NCBI RefSeq assembly: GCF_001956045.1
Contig: NZ_MRTH01000002.1
Span: 62,001 to 126,000, forward strand
Source: Paenibacillus sp. FSL H7-0331
GTDB taxonomy: Bacteria; Bacillota; Bacilli; Paenibacillales; NBRC-103111
Length of the DNA: 64,000 bases
Direction of reading: 5' to 3'
Shown here: piece by piece, positions 33,490-42,616 of the stretch
How the letters are laid out: every line of letters begins with the position of its first letter
How positions within the stretch are numbered: the stretch's first letter is position 1
The notes under the pieces: generated by a model
Database searches by the model: none
What the model was told of the DNA's origin: nothing
The model's input: the letters and a program-made list of their open reading frames with translations, nothing else
Program-made: the position numbers and the translations under genes

Positions 33490-34542
33490 GTGGGACACAT
33501 TTATTGTGGAATGATTACAAAAAAACGGAGGATATTCCCAATATTTAGATTTTTCAAGCTGCCATTGCTTCGCGAAACCCGCGGAACTTTCACCATCGAA
33601 GCCAGCTTTGTGATGCCGCTCATTCTGCTCAGCACGTTGTCGCTCTTATTCCTGGCGTTATTCGTCTTTCAGTCCTCATCCGCCCATCAGTCTGCAGGGA
33701 TTGCGGCTGATCGTGCCGCTTTTACATGGGATAACAGTACGAAGAATACGATCACAGGCGCCTATAATGTTGGTGAGGATGATGGATTATATTGGCGGCT
33801 GCACAGTGACAGCATTTCGGATCTATTTGCGTTCTTGATTCCCAATGCGGCTTCACAGGTAACCCTGCCTACTGCAGCGTCTAGTGGAGATCGAAGTCCT
33901 GAGGGAAAGTTGCGTCGTATAGGCGCAGCGATTTCCAAGGAATGGAATGGGACGATGCAATATCGCAACAGCGGCATATTTAGAGAGGTGTCTGTATATC
34001 TCAATAAGCCTTTTCATTCGCCTAAATATGCGGAAAAGCTGCTCCTTCATGAAGTACAGTCCACGGCACAAGCTCAAGTGGTTGATCCCGTAGAATCGAT
34101 TCGTATTATTGATCTGACACGAACATTTATTAGTGAAGTGAAAGGACGTTTGTCACCACGTGCTGCGGTTGAAACTTTTACGGAACCCACCTCAGTACCT
34201 GAACCTCGTGCTGTCATCAATAGTCATGCGAGTGCAGTTAAATATTTACAAACGCTTGTTAACGGGAAGGCGGAGACAGTCAGGGTAAATGCTGCAACGG
34301 AGCGTCAAGTAGACGCCTTGGATGCCAATCAGGTTGCACATCAAGCCTTTTACACCTTTAATGAAAACCAGCTTCGTCAAGTTCAAATGCCTAAGGATGC
34401 GGATCTGCTGCAAGAGGGCACCCAGATCAAAGGAGTCGTCTGGCACTTCTTTAAGCAATCCAGCAGGGATACGGTGACGCTCTCGGTCAGCTTTAGACAA
34501 GAGCTTCAGCGCAAAGGCATCGTTATAGTAATCCATGAGTAA
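33490..34542 (+). CDS. TadE-like pseudopilin protein (large)
   Basis: A protein of 343-350 residues with a basic cytoplasmic leader of about 30 residues, then 'RGTFTIEASFVMPLILLSTL'. This is a prepilin-type motif with Gly before the cut and Glu at +5, followed by a long hydrophobic helix; the rest is an extracytoplasmic domain (about 60-350) with no recognised fold. TadE/TadF pseudopilins are usually under 200 residues, so this one is longer. Start: GTG 33490 directly abuts the previous stop; ATG 33511 is equally possible. Confidence 0.75.
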   Translation: MGHIYCGMITKKRRIFPIFRFFKLPLLRETRGTFTIEASFVMPLILLSTLSLLFLALFVFQSSSAHQSAGIAADRAAFTWDNSTKNTITGAYNVGEDDGLYWRLHSDSISDLFAFLIPNAASQVTLPTAASSGDRSPEGKLRRIGAAISKEWNGTMQYRNSGIFREVSVYLNKPFHSPKYAEKLLLHEVQSTAQAQVVDPVESIRIIDLTRTFISEVKGRLSPRAAVETFTEPTSVPEPRAVINSHASAVKYLQTLVNGKAETVRVNAATERQVDALDANQVAHQAFYTFNENQLRQVQMPKDADLLQEGTQIKGVVWHFFKQSSRDTVTLSVSFRQELQRKGIVIVIHE

Positions 34543-34558
34543 TAAGGGGGGATGTCGT

Positions 34559-36841
34559 TTGAAGTGGCTGCGGAGGCTGATAAAGGAACAGCGGGGTGCG
34601 GTCTCCTTGTATTTAATTTTGATATTGGTTCCTATGTTTTTATTTTGTGCACTACTAATCGATTTCTCGCGAATTAAGGTTGCCGAGAAGGAAGCTGAAA
34701 ATGCGGTCAAAACGGGAGTTCGCTCTGTACTGTCTGCCTTTTCCCCGCAGCTGCACAATTATGGTTTGTTTGCACTTGATCAGGAACAGGAAAAAACGGA
34801 AGCTCTTTTTCTTAAAACTGTTGATGGCAATCTTTCAGGCTCCATCCAGGCGGCACATTTCCAATTTATTGACCATCGTCTGGATAAAGGTGATTCAAGT
34901 ATAACTTCGATGTATACACTAGCCAACCATAAGGTGTTCAAAAAGCAAGTATTGGAGGAGATGAAATACCGGGCCCCGATGATTTATGCTTTGGAGCTGG
35001 CTGATAAATTTAAAAAGACGGGCCTTGCCACCACAATGTCTCAAGCGCAAAAATTTTCAAAAAATGCAATTTCGATAGAAAAATGGATCGAGGATCGTGA
35101 TGATAAGCTGGACGATGCGTGGGATGCATGGGAAAGCATATACCATAAAGCACAAACGATGCATCCATTTTATAAAACTCAATTATCAGATTTAAACAAA
35201 TTAAGCGAAAAGGTGGGTATTCATAACGTAGATGAAGTCAGGCAGTCTTTAAATGAAGCCAAGACGCATTTGAAAAACCTCGAGGAACAAATCAAAAGCA
35301 TTGATAAAAGTATTGATTCCTTGGCGAAGGCGGGAGCGGGAGCCGCGGACTCGATTCGTGGGCTCTCTGAAAGCAGAAACAAGCTCAATGAACAATTGAA
35401 CGAGGTTTTTTACAAAGTAAGCGATTTGGAGCAGCTTCTGGATGATACGATTAAATATGCCAGCCTGCTCACCGTACTTAAGCTTCGTTCGACATCAGAT
35501 TTAACTGCATTAAAAAGCTCTCTTGATAAGTTCGAAACAGCGCTGAATGCGGCCAAAACGGCGAATGATAAGTTAAACACAGAGCTGAGCACTATAGATT
35601 CCGGTTCTAACGGTGCGTCCGATTACCCTGCGGATCAGGTGTTTCAAAACATACATAGGATCAGCAGACAGGAACTGGATGATTATGGAGCTCAAGCAGC
35701 GTCTAGTGTTGCTCTATTTTCTGGTTTGCAGGCACAGCTCGGTAGTATCTGGTTGTTTGATGCACAAAACTACCAGAATGCAGATAGAGCGAATGAATCA
35801 TTTTGGCAAAAAGCGAATGATTTGTTTACCCAGCAAAGTCCCAAGGAAACGGCACGGAATAAGAATAGGGACAGTGTAAAGACTTCAAAACGGGAACAAA
35901 GGAAAAAGGCACAGCCCTATCTTGATCAGATTACGAAGGCTATGGGCAGCTGCAGTCTGATTCAAACGTCGGACCCTTATAAAGAGAGCTATATTCGGCT
36001 TCAAGGAGATCCGTCCAAGGGCTCAGTTGGCTATTATCAAGGGTATATGATGACCAATGAGCAAGCCAATATGGCCCAACCTGTACCTGATTTAGATTTC
36101 AAGGATGCGGATAAAGCTAACAACAGTGCGATGAGTTTAATTACTTCGTTCCAATCCATTTTGACTGATGTGCGTGATGAGTTCTATATAGATGAATATT
36201 CACTAAGTAAATTCAATTACCGTACGTTAGGGCTGGAAAAAGATGTGAGCGGTTCAATCAAGGTATCCAAAGAAGCATCTCAGCCGGGCAGTCATCCGTT
36301 GACGAATCAAGAGGTCGAATATTTGTTGTATGGAGGTAACTCCTGCTTAAGTAATTACTCAATGGCCTATGGTGAAATGTTTGCATTTCGTTTGGCCGTG
36401 GGTACAGCGGAAGCCTTATTGGAGCCGCATATTCAAGCGATGAACGCAGGTTCCCCTTTGCTGATGCTGCTGGCAGCAGTAGCTGAAGGTGCTGTGAAAG
36501 CACAGCTGGATATGGTCAAGCTGGTACAGGGAGATGCTGTTCCGTTGGCTAAAAAGCTGGGGAGTCTCGTTACACTGACTTATAAAGATTATTTGCGGAT
36601 TTTTCTTCTTCTCCATAGTAGAGATAAGGTGCTGATGTCTCGCATGCAGGCATTGATTCAATTAAACACAGGGAAAGATTTGCAATTGAGTACAACGTAT
36701 GTGTCAGGCACTGCCGCTACCTCGATAAGGCTGTGGTTTTTACCGGGAATTATGAAAATGCTCGGATCAACACAGCTGTCCCCTTGTGAAGTGACCGGAA
36801 ATCGGTGCCAACTTATAAGAACAGGTGCAATCTCTTACTAA
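34559..36841 (+). CDS. TadG-like pilus-associated protein with very large extracytoplasmic domain
   Basis: About 760 residues. The N-terminus 'KEQRGAVSLYLILILVPMF' resembles the TadE/TadG leader and hydrophobic helix, but position +5 after Gly is Tyr, not Glu, so cleavage is doubtful. Downstream lies a long coiled-coil-rich region (about 220-345, repeated Leu/Lys/Glu heptads, e.g. 'LNEAKTHLKNLEEQIKSI'), then a Gln/Ser-rich part and a mixed C-terminal domain. TTG 34559 lies eight bases after AAGGGGGG; an ATG at 34535 overlaps the previous gene. Possibly a tip adhesin or a secreted pilus partner. Confidence 0.65.
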   Translation: MKWLRRLIKEQRGAVSLYLILILVPMFLFCALLIDFSRIKVAEKEAENAVKTGVRSVLSAFSPQLHNYGLFALDQEQEKTEALFLKTVDGNLSGSIQAAHFQFIDHRLDKGDSSITSMYTLANHKVFKKQVLEEMKYRAPMIYALELADKFKKTGLATTMSQAQKFSKNAISIEKWIEDRDDKLDDAWDAWESIYHKAQTMHPFYKTQLSDLNKLSEKVGIHNVDEVRQSLNEAKTHLKNLEEQIKSIDKSIDSLAKAGAGAADSIRGLSESRNKLNEQLNEVFYKVSDLEQLLDDTIKYASLLTVLKLRSTSDLTALKSSLDKFETALNAAKTANDKLNTELSTIDSGSNGASDYPADQVFQNIHRISRQELDDYGAQAASSVALFSGLQAQLGSIWLFDAQNYQNADRANESFWQKANDLFTQQSPKETARNKNRDSVKTSKREQRKKAQPYLDQITKAMGSCSLIQTSDPYKESYIRLQGDPSKGSVGYYQGYMMTNEQANMAQPVPDLDFKDADKANNSAMSLITSFQSILTDVRDEFYIDEYSLSKFNYRTLGLEKDVSGSIKVSKEASQPGSHPLTNQEVEYLLYGGNSCLSNYSMAYGEMFAFRLAVGTAEALLEPHIQAMNAGSPLLMLLAAVAEGAVKAQLDMVKLVQGDAVPLAKKLGSLVTLTYKDYLRIFLLLHSRDKVLMSRMQALIQLNTGKDLQLSTTYVSGTAATSIRLWFLPGIMKMLGSTQLSPCEVTGNRCQLIRTGAISY

Positions 36842-36896
36842 CGGTGGGATAAAGCTATATCGAAAGTTTTCTAAGTAAACTTTGAGGAGGTGAAAA

Positions 36897-37568
36897 GTGA
36901 AGTTCATTCATAGAGAAGAAGGCGGTATCGTATTAGAGGCTTCGCTCGTTCTGCCGCTATTTTTAGGTTTTATATTGTTATTAATTGCATTCATTCAAGT
37001 ATCCCTGGCAGAAATGGCATTACAATCGGCTGTATCCGATACGACCAAGGTAGTTGCAACCAATATGTATCCAATCGATCTAATCTATCAGGAGGCTAAA
37101 TCCAAGTGGGACCAAAGCTCAGCCAAGGGTCTGATGGATACAACGCTGGATAAAATCGATATGGTTAAATCGAAGGCTGTGCAAGGTGAGGAATTTGTTG
37201 ATGAATACGAAAGATGGATTCCGGAGCCTGTCGTCAAGCTTATGCAATGGGAGAAAACTCAGCGAGAACAGCTCGAAGCATTGAGTCAAGCAGGGACCGA
37301 AGAGGCCAAACAAAAAATCGAAGCTATCTACAAGCCTCTGCTGAATAGCGCAGTGACGCCACTGGTTGTTACGTATGCTAATAAATCCCGCTTAAAGCCC
37401 GAAAGGCTGCAGGTAACGAAAGTCATCATGCCCGATCTGAACAACAAAGAGGAGGCATTTATCGGGATTGAAGCCCAATATGAGGTGCCGCTGACGGTCC
37501 CTTTTTTCAGAAAAGCAATTGTGATTCGCAAGCATGCCTTTGAGCACGCTTGGGTAGGGGGAAGCTGA
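36897..37568 (+). CDS. TadE/F-like pseudopilin
   Basis: A 223-residue protein beginning with a short leader and 'EEGGIVLEASLVLPLFLGF', again Gly before the cut and Glu at +5 of the mature chain, followed by one hydrophobic helix. The extracytoplasmic part is helical and acidic. GTG 36897 follows GAGGAGGTG. The stop overlaps the prepilin peptidase start by one base (TGATG), linking substrate and peptidase. Confidence 0.8.
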   Translation: MKFIHREEGGIVLEASLVLPLFLGFILLLIAFIQVSLAEMALQSAVSDTTKVVATNMYPIDLIYQEAKSKWDQSSAKGLMDTTLDKIDMVKSKAVQGEEFVDEYERWIPEPVVKLMQWEKTQREQLEALSQAGTEEAKQKIEAIYKPLLNSAVTPLVVTYANKSRLKPERLQVTKVIMPDLNNKEEAFIGIEAQYEVPLTVPFFRKAIVIRKHAFEHAWVGGS

Positions 37569-38080
37569 TGGGGATAATGCTGCTGACAGGCGGGCTGCTC
37601 ACCGCAGCCTTCATTACGGACATAACAAAAAGAAAGATTCCTAATATGCTTTGCGCTGCGGGTTTTATGGTGGGGATTGGTTTTCATGCTTTTATTTCGG
37701 GTGGTGCGGGAATTGGCTATGCGCTGCTTGGTGCACTACTAGGATTTGCGCCACTGCTTATTCTATATATGATTCGTGCGGTTGGAGCGGGGGATGTGAA
37801 GCTTTTTGCTGCTATTGGAGCTTTGAGCGGTGGAGAATTTGTACTGCAAAGCTTAATGTATGCTTTAATATATGCCGCTGTGATAGGCTGTCTGATATTG
37901 TTCTGGCGTGGTGAGTGGAAGTCGCGAGGAGGCCCTATCTATACGATGTTGATGGGGATTCTGATTTGGAAGCGTCTCAAACCGCTGGATACGTACCGTA
38001 AATCAGCTCATCATATCCGGTTTCCGTTTATGTGGGCAGTTATGCCAGCAGCCGCAACGGTATTTTGGCAATTTAGTTAG
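37568..38080 (+). CDS. tadV: Prepilin peptidase TadV/CpaA-like (A24 family)
   Basis: Aspartic membrane peptidase that cleaves prepilin leaders. The 170-residue length and lack of the methylase region fit the TadV/CpaA type. The two catalytic Asp residues are visible in 'FITDITKRKIPN' and in the family motif 'GAGDVKLFAAIG'. Five to six hydrophobic helices. ATG 37568 overlaps the upstream stop; GTAGGGGG precedes it. Expected substrates are the Flp-like and TadE-like proteins encoded just upstream. Confidence 0.9.
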   Translation: MGIMLLTGGLLTAAFITDITKRKIPNMLCAAGFMVGIGFHAFISGGAGIGYALLGALLGFAPLLILYMIRAVGAGDVKLFAAIGALSGGEFVLQSLMYALIYAAVIGCLILFWRGEWKSRGGPIYTMLMGILIWKRLKPLDTYRKSAHHIRFPFMWAVMPAAATVFWQFS

Positions 38081-38099
38081 TGAAGGAGGTCAGCATCGA

Positions 38100-39794
38100 T
38101 TGAACGCGCTGTTATATGGTTTAAAGGTCGATTTTGTAACCCGCAATGGACATTACATGGTGCTGTCTGCTGATGACGGATTGAATCGGGAGCAGCTTTC
38201 AGACTTTCAAGTGAATATGCTGCTTGCTAATAAAATCCCACACTTACTTGATCTTCAAGTGGAGGAACGGGATCAGCAGATTAAGCTATATTACAATATT
38301 ACAGGCAAAAAAATGTTAACCCAGTGGCTGCGCATGGACAATATGAGTATCAAGCAATTTTTTTCCTTGTTATATGCAATTGTGGATATCGTCGGAGAAA
38401 GTAATATTTACATGCTTCAGGAAGGCAGGTATGTGCTTAAAGAGGATTACATTTACTGTGGGGAAGATTTGACCGATGTTCACCTGACCTACATTCCGAA
38501 GGACACATTAGCAGAAAAAAACGCTGTGTCTGTTGACCTGCAGCATTTGGCGTCACGCTTAATTCATAAAGTATCCGAGTTGTCGGGCAGCGGTTATCAG
38601 GAAATCATGAATTACTTGATGGAGGAGTCATTTAACATACCCGTGTTTAAACAACTGCTGCTGAAGCATCGAAATCGTCTTGGACAAGCCCCCATACCTA
38701 AGGAGCATATACAGGGCACACAACAAAGGGATTTTGTTCAGGCTCAGCCAACCGCTCCCGCTACGATTTCGCATTCCTTAAATACTTCTAATAGCAGTAT
38801 CGGCTCGACAGCGGCACAACAAGCCAAATTATCGTTCACCCCATCGATTGGAGCACCGATTTCAGCAGCGCCTTCGACAGCTTCAACTGCTGATTCAAAT
38901 CCTGTGTTACCATCGTATACACCACCGGTCTTTTCACCATCCTGGTTTGAAGAGGACGACCAGAAGGAGGCAGATGATAAAAGAAAGAAGTTTCAATTTC
39001 CTGCGCTGCTGGTCGGGTTTCTTGTTCTTTGTCTGGTATGGAAGCTATATTTGGATCATCCGTCAGAAGGCTGGCTTTTTATATGCGTTGGTTTGTCTGT
39101 GCTAGTTATTGATCTTGTTTTTATTGTGTTGAAAATCTGGATGCCAGGAGCGAGAGTGGCTGAAGCTGCTTCATGGGATTCGATTCATAATGAGTTATCC
39201 CAAGAACGGCAGCTGCTTCAGGCGTCTTCAGGCTTACAGCCTTTTTTCAATCCCATTCCAGCTGACTATCCACACAACAACAATAACGGTGTACATAACG
39301 CAGGTCGAGAAGCTGATGGACTGTTGGGATCACGTTTGGAATCGAGGCTCGAAAGCTTGAAGCAGGAGCCATCCGTAGGCAATGAAACAGATTCTTATTA
39401 TAAAAGTCTTGATCAGCACACGACTTTGTTAACTCCGCAGGATGCCACCGTTTTTTTAAGCGCGTCCTCCTTACAGCTTGGCGTCAAGGCAGCTCGACCT
39501 TATCTGGAATGGAGCTTTAATGGAACAACTAAAGTGATCAAGCTTGAGAAATTCCCTTTTGTATTGGGGAGATCAGGTTCAGGAGTTGATTATGGACTTG
39601 AGGAGCCTGGTGTATCCAGACTGCATACCGAATTAACATTGGAAAATGGTTTGTACATGATGAAAGATTTAGGATCACGCAATGGAACCCTCATAAATGG
39701 TGAAATTTTAGTGCCATACCGGATGTATTCTTTGCAGGAAGGTGATATAGTTAGAATCATAAGCACTGAATTTGTATTTAAAATGGGGTCGTAG
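38100..39794 (+). CDS. FHA-domain membrane protein (DUF6382-like N-terminus)
   Basis: A 564-residue protein in three parts. The N-terminal domain (about 1-165) has a pattern ('FFSLLYAIVDIVGESNIYML', 'YVLKEDYIYCGE') reminiscent of the pseudokinase-like domain of EssB/YukC. A Ser/Thr/Pro-rich linker (about 200-285) and two membrane segments (about 300-345) follow. The C-terminal FHA domain (about 465-560) has 'VLGRSGSG', 'PGVSRLHTEL' and 'LGSRNGTLING', the phosphothreonine-binding residues. TTG 38100 follows GAAGGAGGT. Pairing with the next PP2C gene suggests phosphorylation control of the pilus. Confidence 0.82.
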   Translation: MNALLYGLKVDFVTRNGHYMVLSADDGLNREQLSDFQVNMLLANKIPHLLDLQVEERDQQIKLYYNITGKKMLTQWLRMDNMSIKQFFSLLYAIVDIVGESNIYMLQEGRYVLKEDYIYCGEDLTDVHLTYIPKDTLAEKNAVSVDLQHLASRLIHKVSELSGSGYQEIMNYLMEESFNIPVFKQLLLKHRNRLGQAPIPKEHIQGTQQRDFVQAQPTAPATISHSLNTSNSSIGSTAAQQAKLSFTPSIGAPISAAPSTASTADSNPVLPSYTPPVFSPSWFEEDDQKEADDKRKKFQFPALLVGFLVLCLVWKLYLDHPSEGWLFICVGLSVLVIDLVFIVLKIWMPGARVAEAASWDSIHNELSQERQLLQASSGLQPFFNPIPADYPHNNNNGVHNAGREADGLLGSRLESRLESLKQEPSVGNETDSYYKSLDQHTTLLTPQDATVFLSASSLQLGVKAARPYLEWSFNGTTKVIKLEKFPFVLGRSGSGVDYGLEEPGVSRLHTELTLENGLYMMKDLGSRNGTLINGEILVPYRMYSLQEGDIVRIISTEFVFKMGS

Positions 39795-39797
39795 GGG

Positions 39798-40670
39798 TTG
39801 AAAACAACGTTTGCCGTAAACTGGCAGTATGGAGTGGCTACCCATTCGGGTTGGTTTCGGATGATTAATGAGGATAGGTCGCTGCTCCGCATAGGTTCAA
39901 CGGAGAGTGGTGAGCCTTATGCAGTTGCCGTCATAGCTGATGGCATGGGTGGAAGCGGAGATGGGGAGAAAGCCAGTGATGTAGCAACGGAGGTAGTTCG
40001 TCGTTGGCTTGATGAACAGCTCCCTTCTATTTTGCGTCGAAAACTCATCTGGGGGAAGTTGGATAATTCCATCGAGCGGTTATTTTATGAGGTTAATGAT
40101 CGGCTCATACAAATCGGCAAGGATGCAGGGAATCAGATTGGCACGACTCTGTCCCTGCTTTTTCTGCTGAATGAAACCTACTTTCTTTGTCATATCGGAG
40201 ACTGCCGCATCTACAAAGTCAACTACAAAATGCATATTCGACAGCTGACACGGGACCAGTCATGGATCTACGAGCAGATCCGCAAAGGCAGGCTATCCAG
40301 ACAGCAGGCGCGGAAGCATCCCAAACGTCATGTGCTTATGCAATGTCTTGGCTATCAGAAAAATCTGAAGCTTATTAAACGTACCGGTTTTTTTGTTCCG
40401 GAGCATTTGTTTTTACTTTGCACGGATGGCTTTTACGATCGATTGTCAGATACGCGGATAGAACGCTTTCTTCGTGAAGGTGAGAAGGAACAGCAGGACC
40501 TGCAGCAAATGAGTGATATGCTGATCGACAGGGCATTGGATAAGCGTTCTAATGACAATATTAGCGTGGTGCTCCTACGTTCATTGAACGCCAACTTCAC
40601 TTTTTGGCAGAGATTGTGGCATAGAACGAAAAATTTTCAGATTTTATTCCCTGTGCAGTGGCGAAAGTGA
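39798..40670 (+). CDS. PP2C-type protein serine/threonine phosphatase
   Basis: A 290-residue PPM phosphatase. The metal-binding acids are in 'RMINEDRSLLR', 'VIADGMGGSGDG', 'LLCTDGFYDRL' and 'RSNDNISVVLL', the usual PP2C order. It ends in a short basic tail. TTG 39798 lies three bases after the FHA stop, so the two are co-translated. It would remove the phosphate marks read by FHA domains. No Ser/Thr kinase with recognisable motifs is encoded nearby. Confidence 0.9.
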   Translation: MKTTFAVNWQYGVATHSGWFRMINEDRSLLRIGSTESGEPYAVAVIADGMGGSGDGEKASDVATEVVRRWLDEQLPSILRRKLIWGKLDNSIERLFYEVNDRLIQIGKDAGNQIGTTLSLLFLLNETYFLCHIGDCRIYKVNYKMHIRQLTRDQSWIYEQIRKGRLSRQQARKHPKRHVLMQCLGYQKNLKLIKRTGFFVPEHLFLLCTDGFYDRLSDTRIERFLREGEKEQQDLQQMSDMLIDRALDKRSNDNISVVLLRSLNANFTFWQRLWHRTKNFQILFPVQWRK

Positions 40671-40722
40671 TATAATAAACTGTCACACATTTTATTACTG
40701 GACAGGAGCCAATCGAAACGCA

Positions 40723-42282
40723 ATGAGTTTGTTGACTGTAGAAGATTTAAGCCATAGCTTTGGTGATCGGGTATTATTTAAAGAAGTATCTTTTCGTTTA
40801 CTTGCAGGAGAGCATGTTGGCATTGTGGGCGCTAATGGTGTAGGCAAATCTACACTGATGAATATATTGACCGGACAATTACTGAAGGATCAAGGGAAAG
40901 TGGAATGGACACCGCGAGTTCATTACAGCTATTTGGACCAGCACACGAAGCTGACGCCCGGCAAAACAATCCGAGATGTGCTTAAGGATGCTTTTTTATC
41001 GTTATATGAGCAGGAAAAAGAAATGCTGCTGATCACGGAGCAGATGGGTGATGCCGACCCGGATAAGCTGGAGATCTTGTTGGAGCAAATGGGGGAAATT
41101 CAGGACCGTTTGGAAAACAGCGGTTTTTATTTGCTCGATTCCAAGGTTGAAGAAATGGCCAATGGTCTGGGCCTGGATGCTATCGGATTGGATCGCGATG
41201 TATCTCAGCTCAGCGGTGGGCAACGGACAAAGGTTCTGTTGGCCAAGCTGCTGCTGGAACAACCAACGGCGCTGCTGCTCGATGAGCCTACGAACTATCT
41301 GGATGTTGAGCATATTGATTGGTTAACGAATTATTTGCAAAATTATCCGTACGCCTTTATGTTGATTTCACATGATACTGAATTTATGAATAAGGTTGTT
41401 AACATCGTGTATCATTTGGAGTTTTCCAAGCTGACCCGTTACACGGCTAATTATGAGAAGTTTTTGCAAATGGCCGATGTTAATAAGCAGCAGCATCTCG
41501 ATGCGTATGAAAAGCAAAAAGAATTTATTAAAAAGCAAGAGGACTTCATTCAACGTAACAAGGCGCGCGCATCAACTTCCGGTCGAGCCAAGAGCCGCGA
41601 GAAGCAGTTACAAAAGGTAGATCGTATCGACCGCCCGGAAACTGCAGCCAAACCGGTATTTCAATTCAAGGATGCCAGATCAAGCGGGAAGGTCGTATTT
41701 GAAGGCGAAAAGCTGGTTATCGGTTATGATCGAGCACTGCTGCCTGAAATGAATATGATCATTGAACGCGGTGATAAAATCGCCATTGTCGGCTGTAACG
41801 GGGTTGGTAAGTCGACGCTGCTCAAAACGATCATCGGGAAGGTTCCTGCATTTGGTGGCAAAACCTACCGTGGTGATTTCCTGTTCCCTGCTTATTTTGA
41901 ACAGGAAGTTAAAGCTCCTAACATGACCCCTATTGATGATGTGTGGAATGAGTTTTCCCATATGAATCAAAATGAAGTGCGCGGCGCTCTTGCTCGTTGT
42001 GGTTTGAAGAACGAGCATATTACGCGTCCTATGAGCATGCTGAGCGGAGGCGAACAAGCCAAAGTTCGTTTATGCAAGCTGCTGCTGCGCGAAAGTAACT
42101 GGATCTTATTCGATGAACCTACAAACCATTTGGATGTAGCAGCCAAGGATGAACTGAAACGTGCGCTCACAGCTTTTAAAGGCACCGTTTTGTTAGTCTG
42201 CCACGAACCCGATTTCTACGAAGACTGGGTAACCAAAGTCTGGGATGTCGAAGAATGGTCCAGTAAAGCTTTAGTTCAGTAA
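40723..42282 (+). CDS. ABC-F family ATPase, YfmM-like
   Basis: A 519-residue soluble protein with two ABC domains. The first has Walker A 'GANGVGKST', signature 'LSGGQRTKVLLAKLLL' and Walker B '[11 protein letters not shown]'. The second has 'GCNGVGKST', 'LSGGEQAKVRL' and 'DEPTNHLD'. The linker between them is charged ('RNKARASTSGRAKSREKQ'), as in ABC-F translation factors that act at the ribosomal E site. Size fits B. subtilis YfmM (assignment tentative). CAGGAGCC precedes the ATG. The next 334 bases hold no gene but several repeats. Confidence 0.9.
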   Translation: MSLLTVEDLSHSFGDRVLFKEVSFRLLAGEHVGIVGANGVGKSTLMNILTGQLLKDQGKVEWTPRVHYSYLDQHTKLTPGKTIRDVLKDAFLSLYEQEKEMLLITEQMGDADPDKLEILLEQMGEIQDRLENSGFYLLDSKVEEMANGLGLDAIGLDRDVSQLSGGQRTKVLLAKLLLEQPTALLLDEPTNYLDVEHIDWLTNYLQNYPYAFMLISHDTEFMNKVVNIVYHLEFSKLTRYTANYEKFLQMADVNKQQHLDAYEKQKEFIKKQEDFIQRNKARASTSGRAKSREKQLQKVDRIDRPETAAKPVFQFKDARSSGKVVFEGEKLVIGYDRALLPEMNMIIERGDKIAIVGCNGVGKSTLLKTIIGKVPAFGGKTYRGDFLFPAYFEQEVKAPNMTPIDDVWNEFSHMNQNEVRGALARCGLKNEHITRPMSMLSGGEQAKVRLCKLLLRESNWILFDEPTNHLDVAAKDELKRALTAFKGTVLLVCHEPDFYEDWVTKVWDVEEWSSKALVQ

Positions 42283-42304
42283 CAATCCTGAACACAAAGT
42301 GCTA

Positions 42305-42335
42305 AGCGAGTCCCAGCGGGACAAAGCGAGCCCAA
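42305..42335. repeat. Interspersed palindromic repeat, copy 1 (degenerate)
   Basis: Contains AGCGAGTCCCAGCGGGAC followed by AAAGCGAGCCCAACAA, a degenerate version of the copies at 42381 and 42460. Confidence 0.55.
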
Positions 42336-42380
42336 CAAGTGAAAAATGTTTGCGATCCGCACTCACAGCACCCAAACCCA

Positions 42381-42415
42381 AGCGTGTCCCGTAGGGACGA
42401 AAGCGCCCCGACAAC
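42381..42415. repeat. Interspersed palindromic repeat, copy 2
   Basis: AGCGTGTCCCGTAGGGACGA followed by AAGCGCCCCGACAAC; the core GTCCC-GTA-GGGAC is a perfect inverted repeat. Nearly identical to copy 3. Confidence 0.75.
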
Positions 42416-42459
42416 ACCAAAGTACCACCCATCACACAGCCCATAGCCACCCAAGCCCA

Positions 42460-42495
42460 AGCGTGTCCCGTAGGGACGAAAAGCGCCCCGAGAAC
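42460..42495. repeat. Interspersed palindromic repeat, copy 3
   Basis: AGCGTGTCCCGTAGGGACGA followed by AAAGCGCCCCGAGAAC, 79 bases after copy 2 with one extra A. The three copies are spaced 76 and 79 bases apart. Confidence 0.75.
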
Positions 42496-42546
42496 ACATC
42501 AGTCTCGCATCCAGCTAGGGAGTCAAGAGGGCCAAGCCCTTTTGAG

Positions 42547-42564
42547 CCCTCCCTATAGGGAGGG
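42547..42564. repeat. 18-bp perfect palindrome
   Basis: CCCTCCCTATAGGGAGGG is fully self-complementary and lies about 45 bases before the next ribosome binding site. No T tract follows. It could be a stem-loop in the mRNA leader or part of the repeat cluster. Confidence 0.65.
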
Positions 42565-42616
42565 TTTGGGAGGGTAAACAATTTCAACCCTAAACAGGGT
42601 AATAGGAGGAATTTAA

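Noticed and set aside
42302..42558. Open frames on both strands through the repeat cluster after the first ABC-F gene
   Set aside because: They consist of translated repeats with no ribosome binding site and no protein-like composition.
42305..42564. CRISPR array
   Set aside because: Only three imperfect repeats, related inter-repeat sequence, and no cas genes nearby.
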